64,000 nt of DNA, from NCBI RefSeq assembly GCF_000371965.1, contig NZ_AQUO01000002.1:884001-948000 (forward strand), written 5' to 3'. The notes under the pieces were generated by a model that saw only the letters and a program-made list of their open reading frames with translations, made no database searches and was not told the origin of the DNA. This DNA comes from Paracoccus sp. N5. Its GTDB lineage: Bacteria > Pseudomonadota > Alphaproteobacteria > Rhodobacterales > Rhodobacteraceae. The translations under genes and the position numbers were made by a program. Shown in pieces: positions 10,427 through 19,266 of this stretch. Each line of letters starts with the position of its first letter. Within the stretch, counting starts at the first letter, position 1.

Positions 10427-11359
10427 ATGTCGAACCAGGGCCGGAAACTGGAGCAGGCCGCCAAGGCGGCGTGGCTTTCCCATGTCGCCGGCAAGACCCA
10501 GGACGAGATCGCCGCCGTCATGGGCGTGTCGCGCCAGACCGCGCAGCGGCTGGTGGCGCAGGCCATGGCCGAAGGCATCGTCAAGATCCGCATCGACCAC
10601 CCCTTTGCCCATTGCATGGACCTGGCCGAGGCGCTGCGCCGGCGCTGGCGACTGGCCTTTTGCGAGGTGGCGCCCGCGGACGCGCCCGAGGCCGGGGTGG
10701 CGCTGATGCTGGCCGACACCATCGAGCAATGGCTGCGCCGGCCCGAGCCGATGACCATGGCGATCGGCACCGGCCGCACCCTGCGGGCCGCTATCGCGCA
10801 GCTGCCGCATATCGACTGCCCGCAGCACCGCATCGTGTCGCTGACCGGCAATATCGCCCCGGACGGCTCGACCGCCTATTACAACGTGCTGTTCACCCTG
10901 TCGGACCTGGTGACGGCGCGCAGCTTCCCGATGCCGCTGCCGGTGATCGCGCCCACCGTGCACGAGCGGCAGGCGGTGAACGGCCAGCCCAGCATCCAGC
11001 GGCTGATCCGCATGTCCTCGGATGCCGCCGTGGCTTTCCTGGGCATCGGCACCGTGGGGGCGGCCGCGCCCCTGATGCTGGACGGGTTCCTGTCGCAACC
11101 GGACCTCGACGCCCTGGTCGCGGCCGGCGCGGTGGGCGAGATCACCGGCTGGGCCTATGACGCCCAGGGCCGGCTGATCGAGGGGCTCAGCAACGACCGC
11201 GTCGCCTCGGCCCCGATCCCGCCCCGGGACAATACGCTGGTCATCGGCGCGGCGCATGGGCTCGACAAGCTGCCGGCGATCCGGGGCGCCTTGCAGGGCG
11301 GGCTGATCAGCGGGCTGATCACCGATGCCGCGACCGCGGCCGGGCTGCTTCAGGACTGA
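10427..11359 (+). CDS. SorC/DeoR-family sugar-binding transcriptional regulator
   Basis: A 310-residue regulator with an N-terminal helix-turn-helix (residues ~22-50, KTQDEIAAVMGVSRQTAQRLVAQA) and a C-terminal sugar-phosphate-binding domain of the SorC type (GTGRTLRAAI near 110 and GIGTVG near 205). Such proteins repress or activate polyol and sugar operons and usually bind phosphorylated sugars. It faces the polyol operon and its last 10 bases overlap the FGGY kinase gene, so it is the obvious regulator of that operon, equivalent in position to SmoC of Rhodobacter. GGAAGG precedes the ATG. Confidence 0.88.
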   Translation: MSNQGRKLEQAAKAAWLSHVAGKTQDEIAAVMGVSRQTAQRLVAQAMAEGIVKIRIDHPFAHCMDLAEALRRRWRLAFCEVAPADAPEAGVALMLADTIEQWLRRPEPMTMAIGTGRTLRAAIAQLPHIDCPQHRIVSLTGNIAPDGSTAYYNVLFTLSDLVTARSFPMPLPVIAPTVHERQAVNGQPSIQRLIRMSSDAAVAFLGIGTVGAAAPLMLDGFLSQPDLDALVAAGAVGEITGWAYDAQGRLIEGLSNDRVASAPIPPRDNTLVIGAAHGLDKLPAIRGALQGGLISGLITDAATAAGLLQD

Positions 11360-12810
11360 GCCGGCAGCAGCGCCGCGATCTCGGCGCGCTGTTCTTGCAG
11401 GCGCTGGAAGATGCGCCAGTCGGCCTCGCGCCGAGCCCGGGCGGCAGGGTCGGGGCGGGTGACCTCGACCGGGCGGGCAAAGCGGGCGCGGGCGGCGCGC
11501 AGGCCCCCGGCCAGCGGCGCCGCGGCGGCGATGGCGGTGCCGCGCAGCACGGCGTCCTCGGGCTGCCAGTGGATCTCGGCCCCGGTGGCATCGGCATAGA
11601 GCTGGCGCATGGCGGACGCCCGCGCCTGGCCACCGGCCATGGCCAGCCGCTGCGGCGCAAGGCCCATATGGGCGATGACCTGCCGCGTTCCCAGCGCGAT
11701 CCCCACCGCCGCGCGCCAATAGAGCCCGTCCAGCGCCGCGATGCTGCCGTCGAGCGCAAGCCCGTGGATGGTGCCGCGCATCAGCGGATCGGCAAAGGGC
11801 GTGCGGCTGCCCTTGAAGTCCGGCAGCACATGCACCCCCTGCCCCGGCTCGTCCGGCGCCCGCGCGATACGGGCCAGAATCTCGTCATGGCTCTGCGGCT
11901 GCGGGTAAAGCCGGCGGATCTGCTCCAGCGCCGCGCCGGTCGCGGACTGGCCGCCCTCGCTGACCGTCTCGTCGGGCAGGATGGCGCCGGGATAGGGCCC
12001 CCAGAGCGCGGGCGCCGGCCCGAGCCCGGTCGCCATCACGCAATTCGAGGTGCCGGCGATCAGCGCCGGCATGTCGGGCGCCGCGCCGAGCGCACCGGCA
12101 AAGGCGTCGATCAGCCCGGCCGCGACCATGGTGTCGCGGTCGAGCCCCAGTTCCGCCGCGCCCGCCGCCGACAGGGGCCCGATCGGCGTGCCGGCCGGCA
12201 GCACCGCGCCGGGGCGCGGAAAGCCCGCGATGCCGGCGCGGGCCATCAGGTCGGTCTGCCAGCCGCCCCGGTCGGGCAGCCAGGGCCATTTCGCCACCGC
12301 CGCGCAATGCGAGCGCGCCTCGATGCCGGTGGCGCGAAAGGCCAACTGGTCGCACAGGTCGCGGATGCCGGTCAGCCGGGCCCAGGCCTCGGGCCGGTGC
12401 CGGGCAAGCCACATCAGCTTCGGCGTCTGCATCTCGGGCGAGACGGCGCCGCCGGCGCGGCGCACGATCTCATGGCCCGTCGCGTCCAGCGCGCGCGCCT
12501 CGGCAATGGCGCGGTGGTCGTGCCAGGCGATGACATCGGGGGCGAAACCCGGCGCCTCGACCACCAGCGAGCAGGTGGCGTCGAAGGCCAGCGCGCGGAT
12601 CTGGCCCGGGCTGGCGCCGGCCTGGCGGCGCGCCTCGGCCAGGGCTTCGGCCACGGCGCGCCAGATCTCGGCGAAATCGTGGCCGGCCTGCCGGTCCGGG
12701 CCGGCGATGGCGGCGAAGCCCCGGCTGGCGCGGGCCAGAAGCCGCCCCTCGGCCGAGAACAGCCCCGCCCGCGCGCGGGCCGAGCCCACATCCACCGCCG
12801 CGATCAGCAA
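11350..12810 (-). CDS. FGGY-family carbohydrate kinase (pentulose kinase)
   Basis: A 486-residue FGGY kinase with both actin-fold halves: the N-terminal phosphate loop AAVDVGSARARAG and the C-terminal MAGGQARASAMRQLYADATG nucleotide-site region. The segments AFDATCSLVV, AWHDHRA and GTSNCVMAT are more like the ribulokinase/D-ribulose kinase branch than classical xylulokinases, so the substrate may be D-ribulose rather than D-xylulose. The start is TTG at 12810, preceded by GAGGA six bases away. It is the last gene of the polyol operon, 12 bases after the phosphatase gene, and phosphorylates the ketose made by the dehydrogenase. Confidence 0.85.
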   Translation of the reverse strand: MLIAAVDVGSARARAGLFSAEGRLLARASRGFAAIAGPDRQAGHDFAEIWRAVAEALAEARRQAGASPGQIRALAFDATCSLVVEAPGFAPDVIAWHDHRAIAEARALDATGHEIVRRAGGAVSPEMQTPKLMWLARHRPEAWARLTGIRDLCDQLAFRATGIEARSHCAAVAKWPWLPDRGGWQTDLMARAGIAGFPRPGAVLPAGTPIGPLSAAGAAELGLDRDTMVAAGLIDAFAGALGAAPDMPALIAGTSNCVMATGLGPAPALWGPYPGAILPDETVSEGGQSATGAALEQIRRLYPQPQSHDEILARIARAPDEPGQGVHVLPDFKGSRTPFADPLMRGTIHGLALDGSIAALDGLYWRAAVGIALGTRQVIAHMGLAPQRLAMAGGQARASAMRQLYADATGAEIHWQPEDAVLRGTAIAAAAPLAGGLRAARARFARPVEVTRPDPAARARREADWRIFQRLQEQRAEIAALLPAQS

Positions 12811-12822
12811 GGCCGTCCTCCC

Positions 12823-13479
12823 CTAGCGCAGTTCGGCCAGAGTGTTGGGCAAATCGCGGGCATGGTCAATCAGCGCATCTGGCGCCTCGGCCGCCAGCTT
12901 GTCGCGCAGACGCGCGGCGCCGGCATGGCTGCCGCCCAGAAAGCCGATGGCGCGCATGCCGGCGGCGCGGGCGGCCCGCAGCCCGGCCGGGCTGTCCTCG
13001 ATCACCACGCAATCGCCGGGCGCCAGGCCCAGCCGCTCGGCAGCCAGCAGGAACAGGTCGGGCGCCGGCTTGCCCCGCGCGACCATGGTCGAGGAATAGA
13101 CATGCGGGCCGAAGGCCGGCGCGAGCCCAGTCAGCGCCAGCGACAGCGCCAGCCGGTCGGGTGCGCTGGACGAGGCCACGGCACGCGGCCCGGCGATCCC
13201 GGCCAGCACCTGAGGCATCCCCTCGACCGGGCGCAGGTCGCGGCGAAAGCGGCGAAACAGCGCCTGCGAAAAGCCCGGCAGCGCCGGCGCCATGTCGACG
13301 CCGTGATCCCGGGCCGCCTCGACGATGGTCAGGATCGAGCGGCCGAGGAATTCGTCATAGATCCGCGCGCTGTCGATCGGCACGCCCAGGCCGTGCAGCA
13401 GGGTCTCGAGCTCGGCCACGGCCAGCGGCTCGCTGTCCACGAGCACGCCGTCGCAGTCGAAGATCAGCCCCCGCGCCAC
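12823..13479 (-). CDS. HAD-superfamily phosphatase
   Basis: A 218-residue HAD hydrolase of the beta-phosphoglucomutase/sugar-phosphatase subgroup. Motif I is FDCDGVLVDSEP (nucleophile Asp8, Asp10), motif II is ASSSAPDR, the Lys is in ARGKPAPDLF and motif III is CVVIEDSPAGLRAARAAGM. It starts with GTG three bases after the mannitol dehydrogenase stop, so it is co-translated. In polyol operons such enzymes may dephosphorylate toxic sugar phosphates; the true substrate is unknown. Confidence 0.88.
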   Translation of the reverse strand: MARGLIFDCDGVLVDSEPLAVAELETLLHGLGVPIDSARIYDEFLGRSILTIVEAARDHGVDMAPALPGFSQALFRRFRRDLRPVEGMPQVLAGIAGPRAVASSSAPDRLALSLALTGLAPAFGPHVYSSTMVARGKPAPDLFLLAAERLGLAPGDCVVIEDSPAGLRAARAAGMRAIGFLGGSHAGAARLRDKLAAEAPDALIDHARDLPNTLAELR

Positions 13480-13482
13480 CGC

Positions 13483-14946
13483 TCACGCCCCGAGATAGGC
13501 GTCGAGCGTGGCCCGCGTGCCCTTGTCCCACAGCATCGCCAGCCAGCGCCCGAAGGGTTCGGCAAAGCGCGGGTCCTGCCCGGTGGCGCCATAGATCTCG
13601 GCCATGCCGAGCCAGGCCGCTGGGTCGGTCCGCGCCGCCTGCGCCTTGGGCAAAAGGCTGTCCCAGTTCGGGTCGTTCGGTTCGATCACCGCGCCGCTGT
13701 CGGTCGTGCCGGCGCAATAGCGACACCACAGCGCCGATTCCAGCGCCAGCCCCTCGACCGGCAGGCCGCGCTCCAGCCGGTGGGCGATGGTCGGCACGAT
13801 GAACTTCGGCTGCCGGTTCGAGCCGTCGAGGCAGAGCCGGCGCACCGTGTCGCCGATCTTGGGATTGGCGCAGCGCTCGGCCACCTTGGCGAAATAGGCT
13901 TGCAGGTCGGTGCCTGGGACCGGCGGCACGGCGGGGATGATCTCGTCGGCCTCGATCTTTTCCAGGAAGGCGCGGACCTGGGCGTCCTGCATCGCCTCAT
14001 GCACGAAATGGATGTCGAGAAGCCCGGCCGGATAGGCGATCACCGCATGGCCGCCGTTCAGGATGCGGATCTTCATCAGCTCCCAGGGCGTCACATCGGC
14101 GACGAACTCGACGCCGGCCTGCTCCAGCGGCGGGCGGCCGGCGGGGAAATTGTCCTCCAGCACCCATTGGATGAAATCCTCGCAGAAGACCGGCGCCGCG
14201 TCGGGAATGCCGAAATCCTCGCGCACCATGCGGCGTTCGCGGTCGCTGGTCGCGGGGGTGATGCGGTCCACCATGGCGTTGGGAAAGGCGACATGGGCCA
14301 GGGTCCACTCGGCCAGTTCGGGGTCCGAGAGCCGCGCGGTCTCCACCACCGCCTCGCGGGTGACGTCGCCATTATGCGGGATGTTGTCGCAGCACATCAC
14401 GGTAAAGGCCGGATGCCCGGCCGCGCGGCGGGCCTTCAGCCCCGCGACGATCAGGCCGAAGACGGTCTTCGGCGCCTCGGGTGCTGCCGCATCGGCGGCA
14501 ATGGCGGGATGCGCGGGGTCGAAATGGCCGGTGGCGGCGTCGATGAAATAGCCGCCCTCGGTAATGGTCAGCCCGACGATGCGGATCGCCGGATCGGCCA
14601 GGGCGGCGATGACGCGCGCATGATCGCCCGGCGCGATGTAATCGACGATCGGCCCCAGCACGCGGGCGTCAGAGCGCTCGGCCGATTGCTCGACCAGCGT
14701 GTAAAGGTGATCCTGCGCCGCCAGCGTGTCGCGCATCCTGGCGTCGCCCGGCATGACCCCGGCGCCGATGATGGCGAAATCCTGCGCCAGCCCCATGTTC
14801 ATCAGCCGGTCGAGATAGAACGCCTGATGCGCGCGGAAGAAGTTGCCGACGCCGAAATGCAGGATGCCGGGGCGCAGGCCGGCGCGGTCATAGCCGGGGC
14901 CGGGCTGGGCGAGTTGCGCAAGCGTCTGGTTGCAAAGCCTGTCCAT
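13483..14946 (-). CDS. mtlK: Mannitol 2-dehydrogenase family protein
   Basis: A 487-residue long-chain polyol dehydrogenase that oxidises D-mannitol to D-fructose (and often D-arabinitol to D-xylulose) with NAD. The N-terminal nucleotide-binding region contains GILHFGVGNFFRAHQ, followed by ITEGGYF. The catalytic-domain motif KIRILNGGHAVIAY supplies the conserved Lys, Asn and His. I chose the ATG at 14946, which has GAGGG six bases upstream; an in-frame GTG at 14958 overlapping the smoK stop is the alternative (491 aa). It follows the transporter genes directly. Confidence 0.9.
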   Translation of the reverse strand: MDRLCNQTLAQLAQPGPGYDRAGLRPGILHFGVGNFFRAHQAFYLDRLMNMGLAQDFAIIGAGVMPGDARMRDTLAAQDHLYTLVEQSAERSDARVLGPIVDYIAPGDHARVIAALADPAIRIVGLTITEGGYFIDAATGHFDPAHPAIAADAAAPEAPKTVFGLIVAGLKARRAAGHPAFTVMCCDNIPHNGDVTREAVVETARLSDPELAEWTLAHVAFPNAMVDRITPATSDRERRMVREDFGIPDAAPVFCEDFIQWVLEDNFPAGRPPLEQAGVEFVADVTPWELMKIRILNGGHAVIAYPAGLLDIHFVHEAMQDAQVRAFLEKIEADEIIPAVPPVPGTDLQAYFAKVAERCANPKIGDTVRRLCLDGSNRQPKFIVPTIAHRLERGLPVEGLALESALWCRYCAGTTDSGAVIEPNDPNWDSLLPKAQAARTDPAAWLGMAEIYGATGQDPRFAEPFGRWLAMLWDKGTRATLDAYLGA

Positions 14947-14954
14947 CTTGTCCC

Positions 14955-15953
14955 TCACAGCGCCAGGCCGTTCTGGTCGAAGCGATAGACCCGCCCCTCT
15001 TGCGGGGTCAGGAAGATGCGGTCGCCGTGGTGGACGGGAAACTCCCCCGCCGCCCGGGCGACGATATGCGGCCCGTTGTCCAGGTCGATGTGCAGGAAGG
15101 TGTCCGAGCCCAGATGCTCGGCCACGCCCACGGTGCCGGCCAGCAGCCCCTCGGTCGTGGACATGGCGAAATGCTCGGGGCGGACGCCGATGGCATGGGC
15201 GCCCAGGCGCGCCGCCGGCTCGCCCTCGATGAAGTTCATGTTCGGGCTGCCGATGAAGCCCGCCACGAAGCGGTTCGCGGGCGTGCGGTACAGTTCCAGC
15301 GGCGAGCCTACCTGTTCCACCCGGCCGGCGCGCAGCACGACGATCTTGTCGGCCATGGTCATCGCCTCGACCTGGTCATGGGTGACATAGACCATGGTCG
15401 TCGCAAGTTTCTTGTGCAGTTCCGAGATTTCCACCCGCATGTTCACGCGCAGCGCGGCGTCGAGGTTCGACAGCGGCTCGTCGAAAAGAAAGGCCGATGG
15501 CTCGCGCACGATGGCGCGGCCGATGGCGACGCGCTGGCGCTGCCCGCCCGAAAGCTGGCCGGGGCGACGGTCCAGGTAGTCGGTCAGGTTCAGGATGCCG
15601 GCGGCATGCTTCACCCGCGCCTCTTGCTGGGCCGCGTCCATGCCGGCCATCTTCAGCGGAAAGGCGATGTTCTTCCTGACCGACATATGCGGGTAAAGCG
15701 CATAGCTCTGGAACACCATCGCCAGCTTGCGCCGCGAGGGCGGCGCCTGGGTCATCTCCTGACCGTCGATCAGGATCTGCCCCGAACTCACGTCCTCGAG
15801 CCCGGCGATCAGCCGCAGCAGCGTGGACTTGCCGCAGCCCGAGGGGCCGACGAAGACCACGAATTCGCCGTCGTTGATTTGCAGGTCGACGCCCGGAATG
15901 ACCTCGACATCGCCGAAAGCCTTGCGGACCTGCTTGAGCGTAATGCTTCCCAT
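14955..15953 (-). CDS. smoK: Polyol ABC transporter ATP-binding protein
   Basis: A 332-residue MalK/UgpC-type ATPase that powers polyol import. Walker A is GPSGCGKST (~37-45), the signature is LSGGQRQRV, and Walker B is FLFDEPLSNLD, followed by the C-terminal TOBE/regulatory domain. It is encoded after the two permease genes and before the dehydrogenase, an order matching the Rhodobacter sorbitol/mannitol (smo) system; the smo symbol is inferred from that order. Confidence 0.88.
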   Translation of the reverse strand: MGSITLKQVRKAFGDVEVIPGVDLQINDGEFVVFVGPSGCGKSTLLRLIAGLEDVSSGQILIDGQEMTQAPPSRRKLAMVFQSYALYPHMSVRKNIAFPLKMAGMDAAQQEARVKHAAGILNLTDYLDRRPGQLSGGQRQRVAIGRAIVREPSAFLFDEPLSNLDAALRVNMRVEISELHKKLATTMVYVTHDQVEAMTMADKIVVLRAGRVEQVGSPLELYRTPANRFVAGFIGSPNMNFIEGEPAARLGAHAIGVRPEHFAMSTTEGLLAGTVGVAEHLGSDTFLHIDLDNGPHIVARAAGEFPVHHGDRIFLTPQEGRVYRFDQNGLAL

Positions 15954-15962
15954 CGTGTTACC

Positions 15963-16793
15963 TCACTTCACCGCGCCGAAGGTCAGGCCGCGCACGAGTT
16001 GTTTCTGGCTGAACCAGCCCAGGATCAGGATCGGGGCGATGGCCATGGTGCTCGCCGCCGAGAGTTTCGCGTAGAACAGCCCCTCGGGGCTGGAATAGCT
16101 GGCGATGAAGGTCGTCAGCGGCGCCGCCTTGCTGGTGGTCAGGTTCAGGGTCCAGAACGCCTCGTTCCAGGCCAGGATGACGTTCAGCAGCAGGGTCGAG
16201 GCGATGCCGGGCACGGCCATGGGGGTCAGGACGTGGATGATCTCCTTGGACAGGCTGGCGCCATCCATGCGCGCGGCCTCCAGGATCTCGCCCGGGATCT
16301 CGCGGAAATAGGTATAGAGCATCCAGGTGATGATCGGCAGGTTGATCAGCATCAGCACGACCGTGATGCCGATGCGGGTGTCCAGAAGCCCCCAGCTGCG
16401 AAACAGCAGATACATCGGGATCAGCACGCCCGCGGCCGGCATCATCTTGGTGGACAGCATCCACATCAGCAGATCCTTGGTCCGCTTGGCCGGCTGGAAG
16501 GCCATCGACCAGGCGGCCGGAATGGCGATCAGAAGGCCGAGCAGCGTCGAGCCGACCGAGATGATGACCGAGTTCAGGAAATGCCGGAAATAGGGCGAGC
16601 GGGACTGCACCTCGGCATAGTTCTCGGTCGTCCAGTCGAAGAACAGGAACTTCGGCGGGCTGGCGATGGCATCGGCCTCGGACTTGAAGCTGGTCAGGAT
16701 GGTCCAGAGGATCGGGAAGAAGATCGCCAGCGCGACAAGCCATGCCAGGATGGTAAAGGTCCAGCGGCGGGATTCGGAAACGCGACGGGCCAT
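15963..16793 (-). CDS. smoG: Polyol ABC transporter permease, MalG-like
   Basis: A 276-residue inner-membrane permease with about six helices and the MalG-type EAA loop EAARMDGASLSKEIIHVLTP (~residues 177-196), which docks to the ATPase. The stop lies nine bases before the smoK start; its own start is four bases past the smoF stop, so the two permeases are coupled. Confidence 0.88.
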   Translation of the reverse strand: MARRVSESRRWTFTILAWLVALAIFFPILWTILTSFKSEADAIASPPKFLFFDWTTENYAEVQSRSPYFRHFLNSVIISVGSTLLGLLIAIPAAWSMAFQPAKRTKDLLMWMLSTKMMPAAGVLIPMYLLFRSWGLLDTRIGITVVLMLINLPIITWMLYTYFREIPGEILEAARMDGASLSKEIIHVLTPMAVPGIASTLLLNVILAWNEAFWTLNLTTSKAAPLTTFIASYSSPEGLFYAKLSAASTMAIAPILILGWFSQKQLVRGLTFGAVK

Positions 16794-16797
16794 GGGA

Positions 16798-17667
16798 TCA
16801 CTCCAGCGTCTTGCCGATCATCCGCATCAGGAAGATCGCAACGATATTGGCCATGATGACGGCGATGATGCCGCCGGCGGAGGCGCCCCCCACGTCGTAT
16901 TGCAGCAGCGCCTGCGAATAGACGAGGTAGGTCAGGTTGGTCGAGGCATAGCCCGGCCCGCCATTGGTGGTGACGAGGATCTCGGCAAAGACCGAAAGCA
17001 GGAAGATGGTCTCGATCAGGATCACCACGGTGATGGCGCGCGACAGGTGCGGCAGCACCAGATGGGTGAACTTGGCCCAGGCGCCGGCGCCGTCCATCTC
17101 GGCCGCCTCCATCTGCTCGCTGTCGAGCGACTGCATCGCGGTCAGCAGGATCAGCGTGGCAAAGGGCAGCCATTGCCAGGCGACGATCAGGATGATCGAC
17201 ATCAGCGGATACTGCGCCAGAAAATCTATCGGTTGCGCGCCTATCGCCTTGGCCATCCAGGCGAAAAGCCCGTTGACCGGGTTCATGAACATATTCTTCC
17301 ACACCAGCGCCGAAACGGTCGGCATGATGAAGAAGGGCGCGATCATCAGGATGCGCACCACGCCTTGGCCTCGGATCGGCTGGTCCAGCAGCAAGGCAAG
17401 CAGGATGCCGCCGCCGACGGTGATGACCAGCACGCCGCCGACGATCAGCAGCGTGTTCGCCATCGCCTGCCAGAAGGCCGGGTCGGACAGGAAATACTTG
17501 TAGTTAGTGAAGCCGATGAACTGCTCCATCCCGGGCGACAGCAGGTTGTAGCTTTGGAAGCTGAACCACAGCGTCATCGCCAGGGGCACGATCATCCAGC
17601 CCAAGAGCAGCAGGACTGAGGGCGCGACCATGAAGCGCGCGAGTGTTCTTTGATGTTGGGTAGCCAT
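16798..17667 (-). CDS. smoF: Polyol ABC transporter permease, MalF-like
   Basis: A 289-residue permease with about six transmembrane helices and the EAA loop EAAEMDGAGAWAKFTHLVLP (~residues 189-208). It pairs with the MalG-like permease to form the channel. GGGAGG precedes the ATG at 17667. A stem-loop lies in the 94-base gap between this gene and the binding-protein gene. Confidence 0.88.
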   Translation of the reverse strand: MATQHQRTLARFMVAPSVLLLLGWMIVPLAMTLWFSFQSYNLLSPGMEQFIGFTNYKYFLSDPAFWQAMANTLLIVGGVLVITVGGGILLALLLDQPIRGQGVVRILMIAPFFIMPTVSALVWKNMFMNPVNGLFAWMAKAIGAQPIDFLAQYPLMSIILIVAWQWLPFATLILLTAMQSLDSEQMEAAEMDGAGAWAKFTHLVLPHLSRAITVVILIETIFLLSVFAEILVTTNGGPGYASTNLTYLVYSQALLQYDVGGASAGGIIAVIMANIVAIFLMRMIGKTLE

Positions 17668-17726
17668 CGGCGCGCCTCCCTACGCGGGCGATGAAGATCG
17701 GGTCATGAAAACGGGAAGGCTTGGGC

Positions 17727-17750
17727 CCGGGGGCGGCGCACCGCCCCCGG
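17727..17750. terminator. Stem-loop in the smoE-smoF intercistronic gap
   Basis: CCGGGGGCGG and CCGCCCCCGG form a perfect 10-bp GC stem around a 4-base loop, 12 bases past the smoE stop. No U-run follows. In position it matches the intercistronic structures that keep binding-protein mRNA in excess over permease mRNA in malE-malF-type operons. Confidence 0.55.
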
Positions 17751-17761
17751 CCGGGGTGCGC

Positions 17762-19069
17762 TTATTTCGGATAGCCGGCCTTGGCCATCTCGCGCTCGGC
17801 GATCTGCTGGGCCATCTGCAGCGCCTGGTCGACGCTCGCCTGGCCCGCCAGCGCGGCCGAGAACTGCTGGCCCACGGCGGTGCCGAGCGCCTGGAACTCG
17901 GGGATGCCGACCCATTGCGTGCCGATATAGGGCACCTCGACCGTGGTCGGGTTCTTCAGGTCGGCCGACATGATGCTGTCCAGCGTCGGCTTGGCGAAGG
18001 GCGCGGCCTTCTGGTATTCCGCGTTCTCGTAAAGCGAGGTGCGGGTGCCGGGCGGCACGTTGGCCCAGCCCTCGGCCGCCGCCACCTGCTCGGTATAGGC
18101 TTTCGAGGTTGCCCAGGCGACGAATTTCTTCGCCGCGTCCGGCGCGTCGGTCGAGGACGGCACGGCCAGGGTCCAGGCCCAGAGCCACATCTGCGGCTTC
18201 TCGCCCTCGGGCGCCAGCGCATAGCCGACCTTGTCGGCCACGGTCGATTCCTTGGGGTTCGAGACGAAGCTGGCGGCCACGGTGGCGTCGATCCACATGC
18301 CGCATTTGCCGGTCTGGAACAGCGCCAGGTTCTCGTTGAAGCCGTTCGACGAGGCGCCGGGCGGGCCGGCCTCGGTCATGATGGCGACGTAATCGGTCAG
18401 CGCCTTCTTCCAAGCCTCGCCCGAGAACTGCGGCTTCCATTCCATGTCGAACCAGGGCGCGCCATAGCTCGCCGCCATCGAGGTCAGGAAGGCCATGTTC
18501 TCGCCCCAGCCGGCCTTGCCGCGCAGGCAGATGCCATAGACCTCGGCCGATTTGTCGGTCATCTTGCGGGCGGCGTCATAGACGAAGTCCCAGGTCGGGC
18601 GCTCGGGCATTTCCAGCCCGGCCTTCTCCATCAGGTCCTTGCGATACATGATCATCGCCGATTCGCCGTAGAAGGGCGCGGCGTAAAGCTTGCCGTCCAG
18701 CGACAGCCCCTCGCGGATCGGCGGCAGGATGTCGTCGGGATCGTAATCGGCGCCCATGTCCTCGAGCGGGGTCAGCCAGCCCTGCTTGGCCCAGATCGGC
18801 ACCTCGTAGTTGCCGACCGTCACGATGTCGTATTGCCCGCCCTTGGTCGCGATGTCGGTGGTGACGCGCTGGCGCAGCACGTTTTCTTCCAGCGTGACCC
18901 ATTCCAGCTGGATGTCCGGGTTCGCATCCGTGAAGGGCTTGGTCATCTTCTGCATGCGGATCATGTCGCCGTTGTTCACGGTGGCGATGGTCAGCGTCTC
19001 GGCCATGGCCGGAACGGCCAGCGCCGTCATGGCGCAGGCCCCCATCAGGCCGCGCAGCATCATGCTCAT
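17762..19069 (-). CDS. smoE: Polyol ABC transporter substrate-binding protein
   Basis: A 435-residue periplasmic solute-binding protein (family 1, SBP_bac_1). It has a Sec signal peptide (hydrophobic ~4-20, cleavage after PAMA) and binding-fold segments such as ATKGGQYDIVTVGNYEVPIWAKQ and PFYGESAMIMYRKDLME. It delivers the polyol to SmoFGK. I chose the ATG at 19069 because AGGGAGG lies just upstream. It is the first gene of the polyol operon, behind a duplicated palindromic operator. Confidence 0.9.
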   Translation of the reverse strand: MSMMLRGLMGACAMTALAVPAMAETLTIATVNNGDMIRMQKMTKPFTDANPDIQLEWVTLEENVLRQRVTTDIATKGGQYDIVTVGNYEVPIWAKQGWLTPLEDMGADYDPDDILPPIREGLSLDGKLYAAPFYGESAMIMYRKDLMEKAGLEMPERPTWDFVYDAARKMTDKSAEVYGICLRGKAGWGENMAFLTSMAASYGAPWFDMEWKPQFSGEAWKKALTDYVAIMTEAGPPGASSNGFNENLALFQTGKCGMWIDATVAASFVSNPKESTVADKVGYALAPEGEKPQMWLWAWTLAVPSSTDAPDAAKKFVAWATSKAYTEQVAAAEGWANVPPGTRTSLYENAEYQKAAPFAKPTLDSIMSADLKNPTTVEVPYIGTQWVGIPEFQALGTAVGQQFSAALAGQASVDQALQMAQQIAEREMAKAGYPK

Positions 19070-19091
19070 TCGTCTATCCTCCCTGCGGATC

Positions 19092-19120
19092 AGCATTTGC
19101 TAATACGATGAGCAAATGCT
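19092..19120. promoter_or_regulatory. Duplicated palindromic operator upstream of smoE
   Basis: AGCATTTGCT (19092-19101) and AGCAAATGCT (19111-19120) are exact reverse complements, and each is itself an AGCA-WW-TGCT palindrome. Their centres are 19 bp apart, about two helical turns, and the pair sits 23 bases before the smoE start. This fits binding by the tetrameric SorC-type regulator encoded at 10427. Confidence 0.6.
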
Positions 19121-19266
19121 CACACATCACGGCGGCGAGAGTCAAGCAAAAAGCTATGAGCCCGCTGCGGCGTTTTGCGCAGGCGCTTAACGGGGTTCAG
19201 CGCAAAGTCTGACCCACAACCATATTGATGTTTTTCGTGACCTTACGAGAGAAATCTCTGGTCGTT

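Noticed and set aside
11395..14988. A 1197-codon plus-strand frame opposite the kinase, phosphatase and mannitol dehydrogenase genes
   Set aside because: Low-complexity composition, no motifs, and all three minus-strand genes have intact catalytic motifs and coupled starts.
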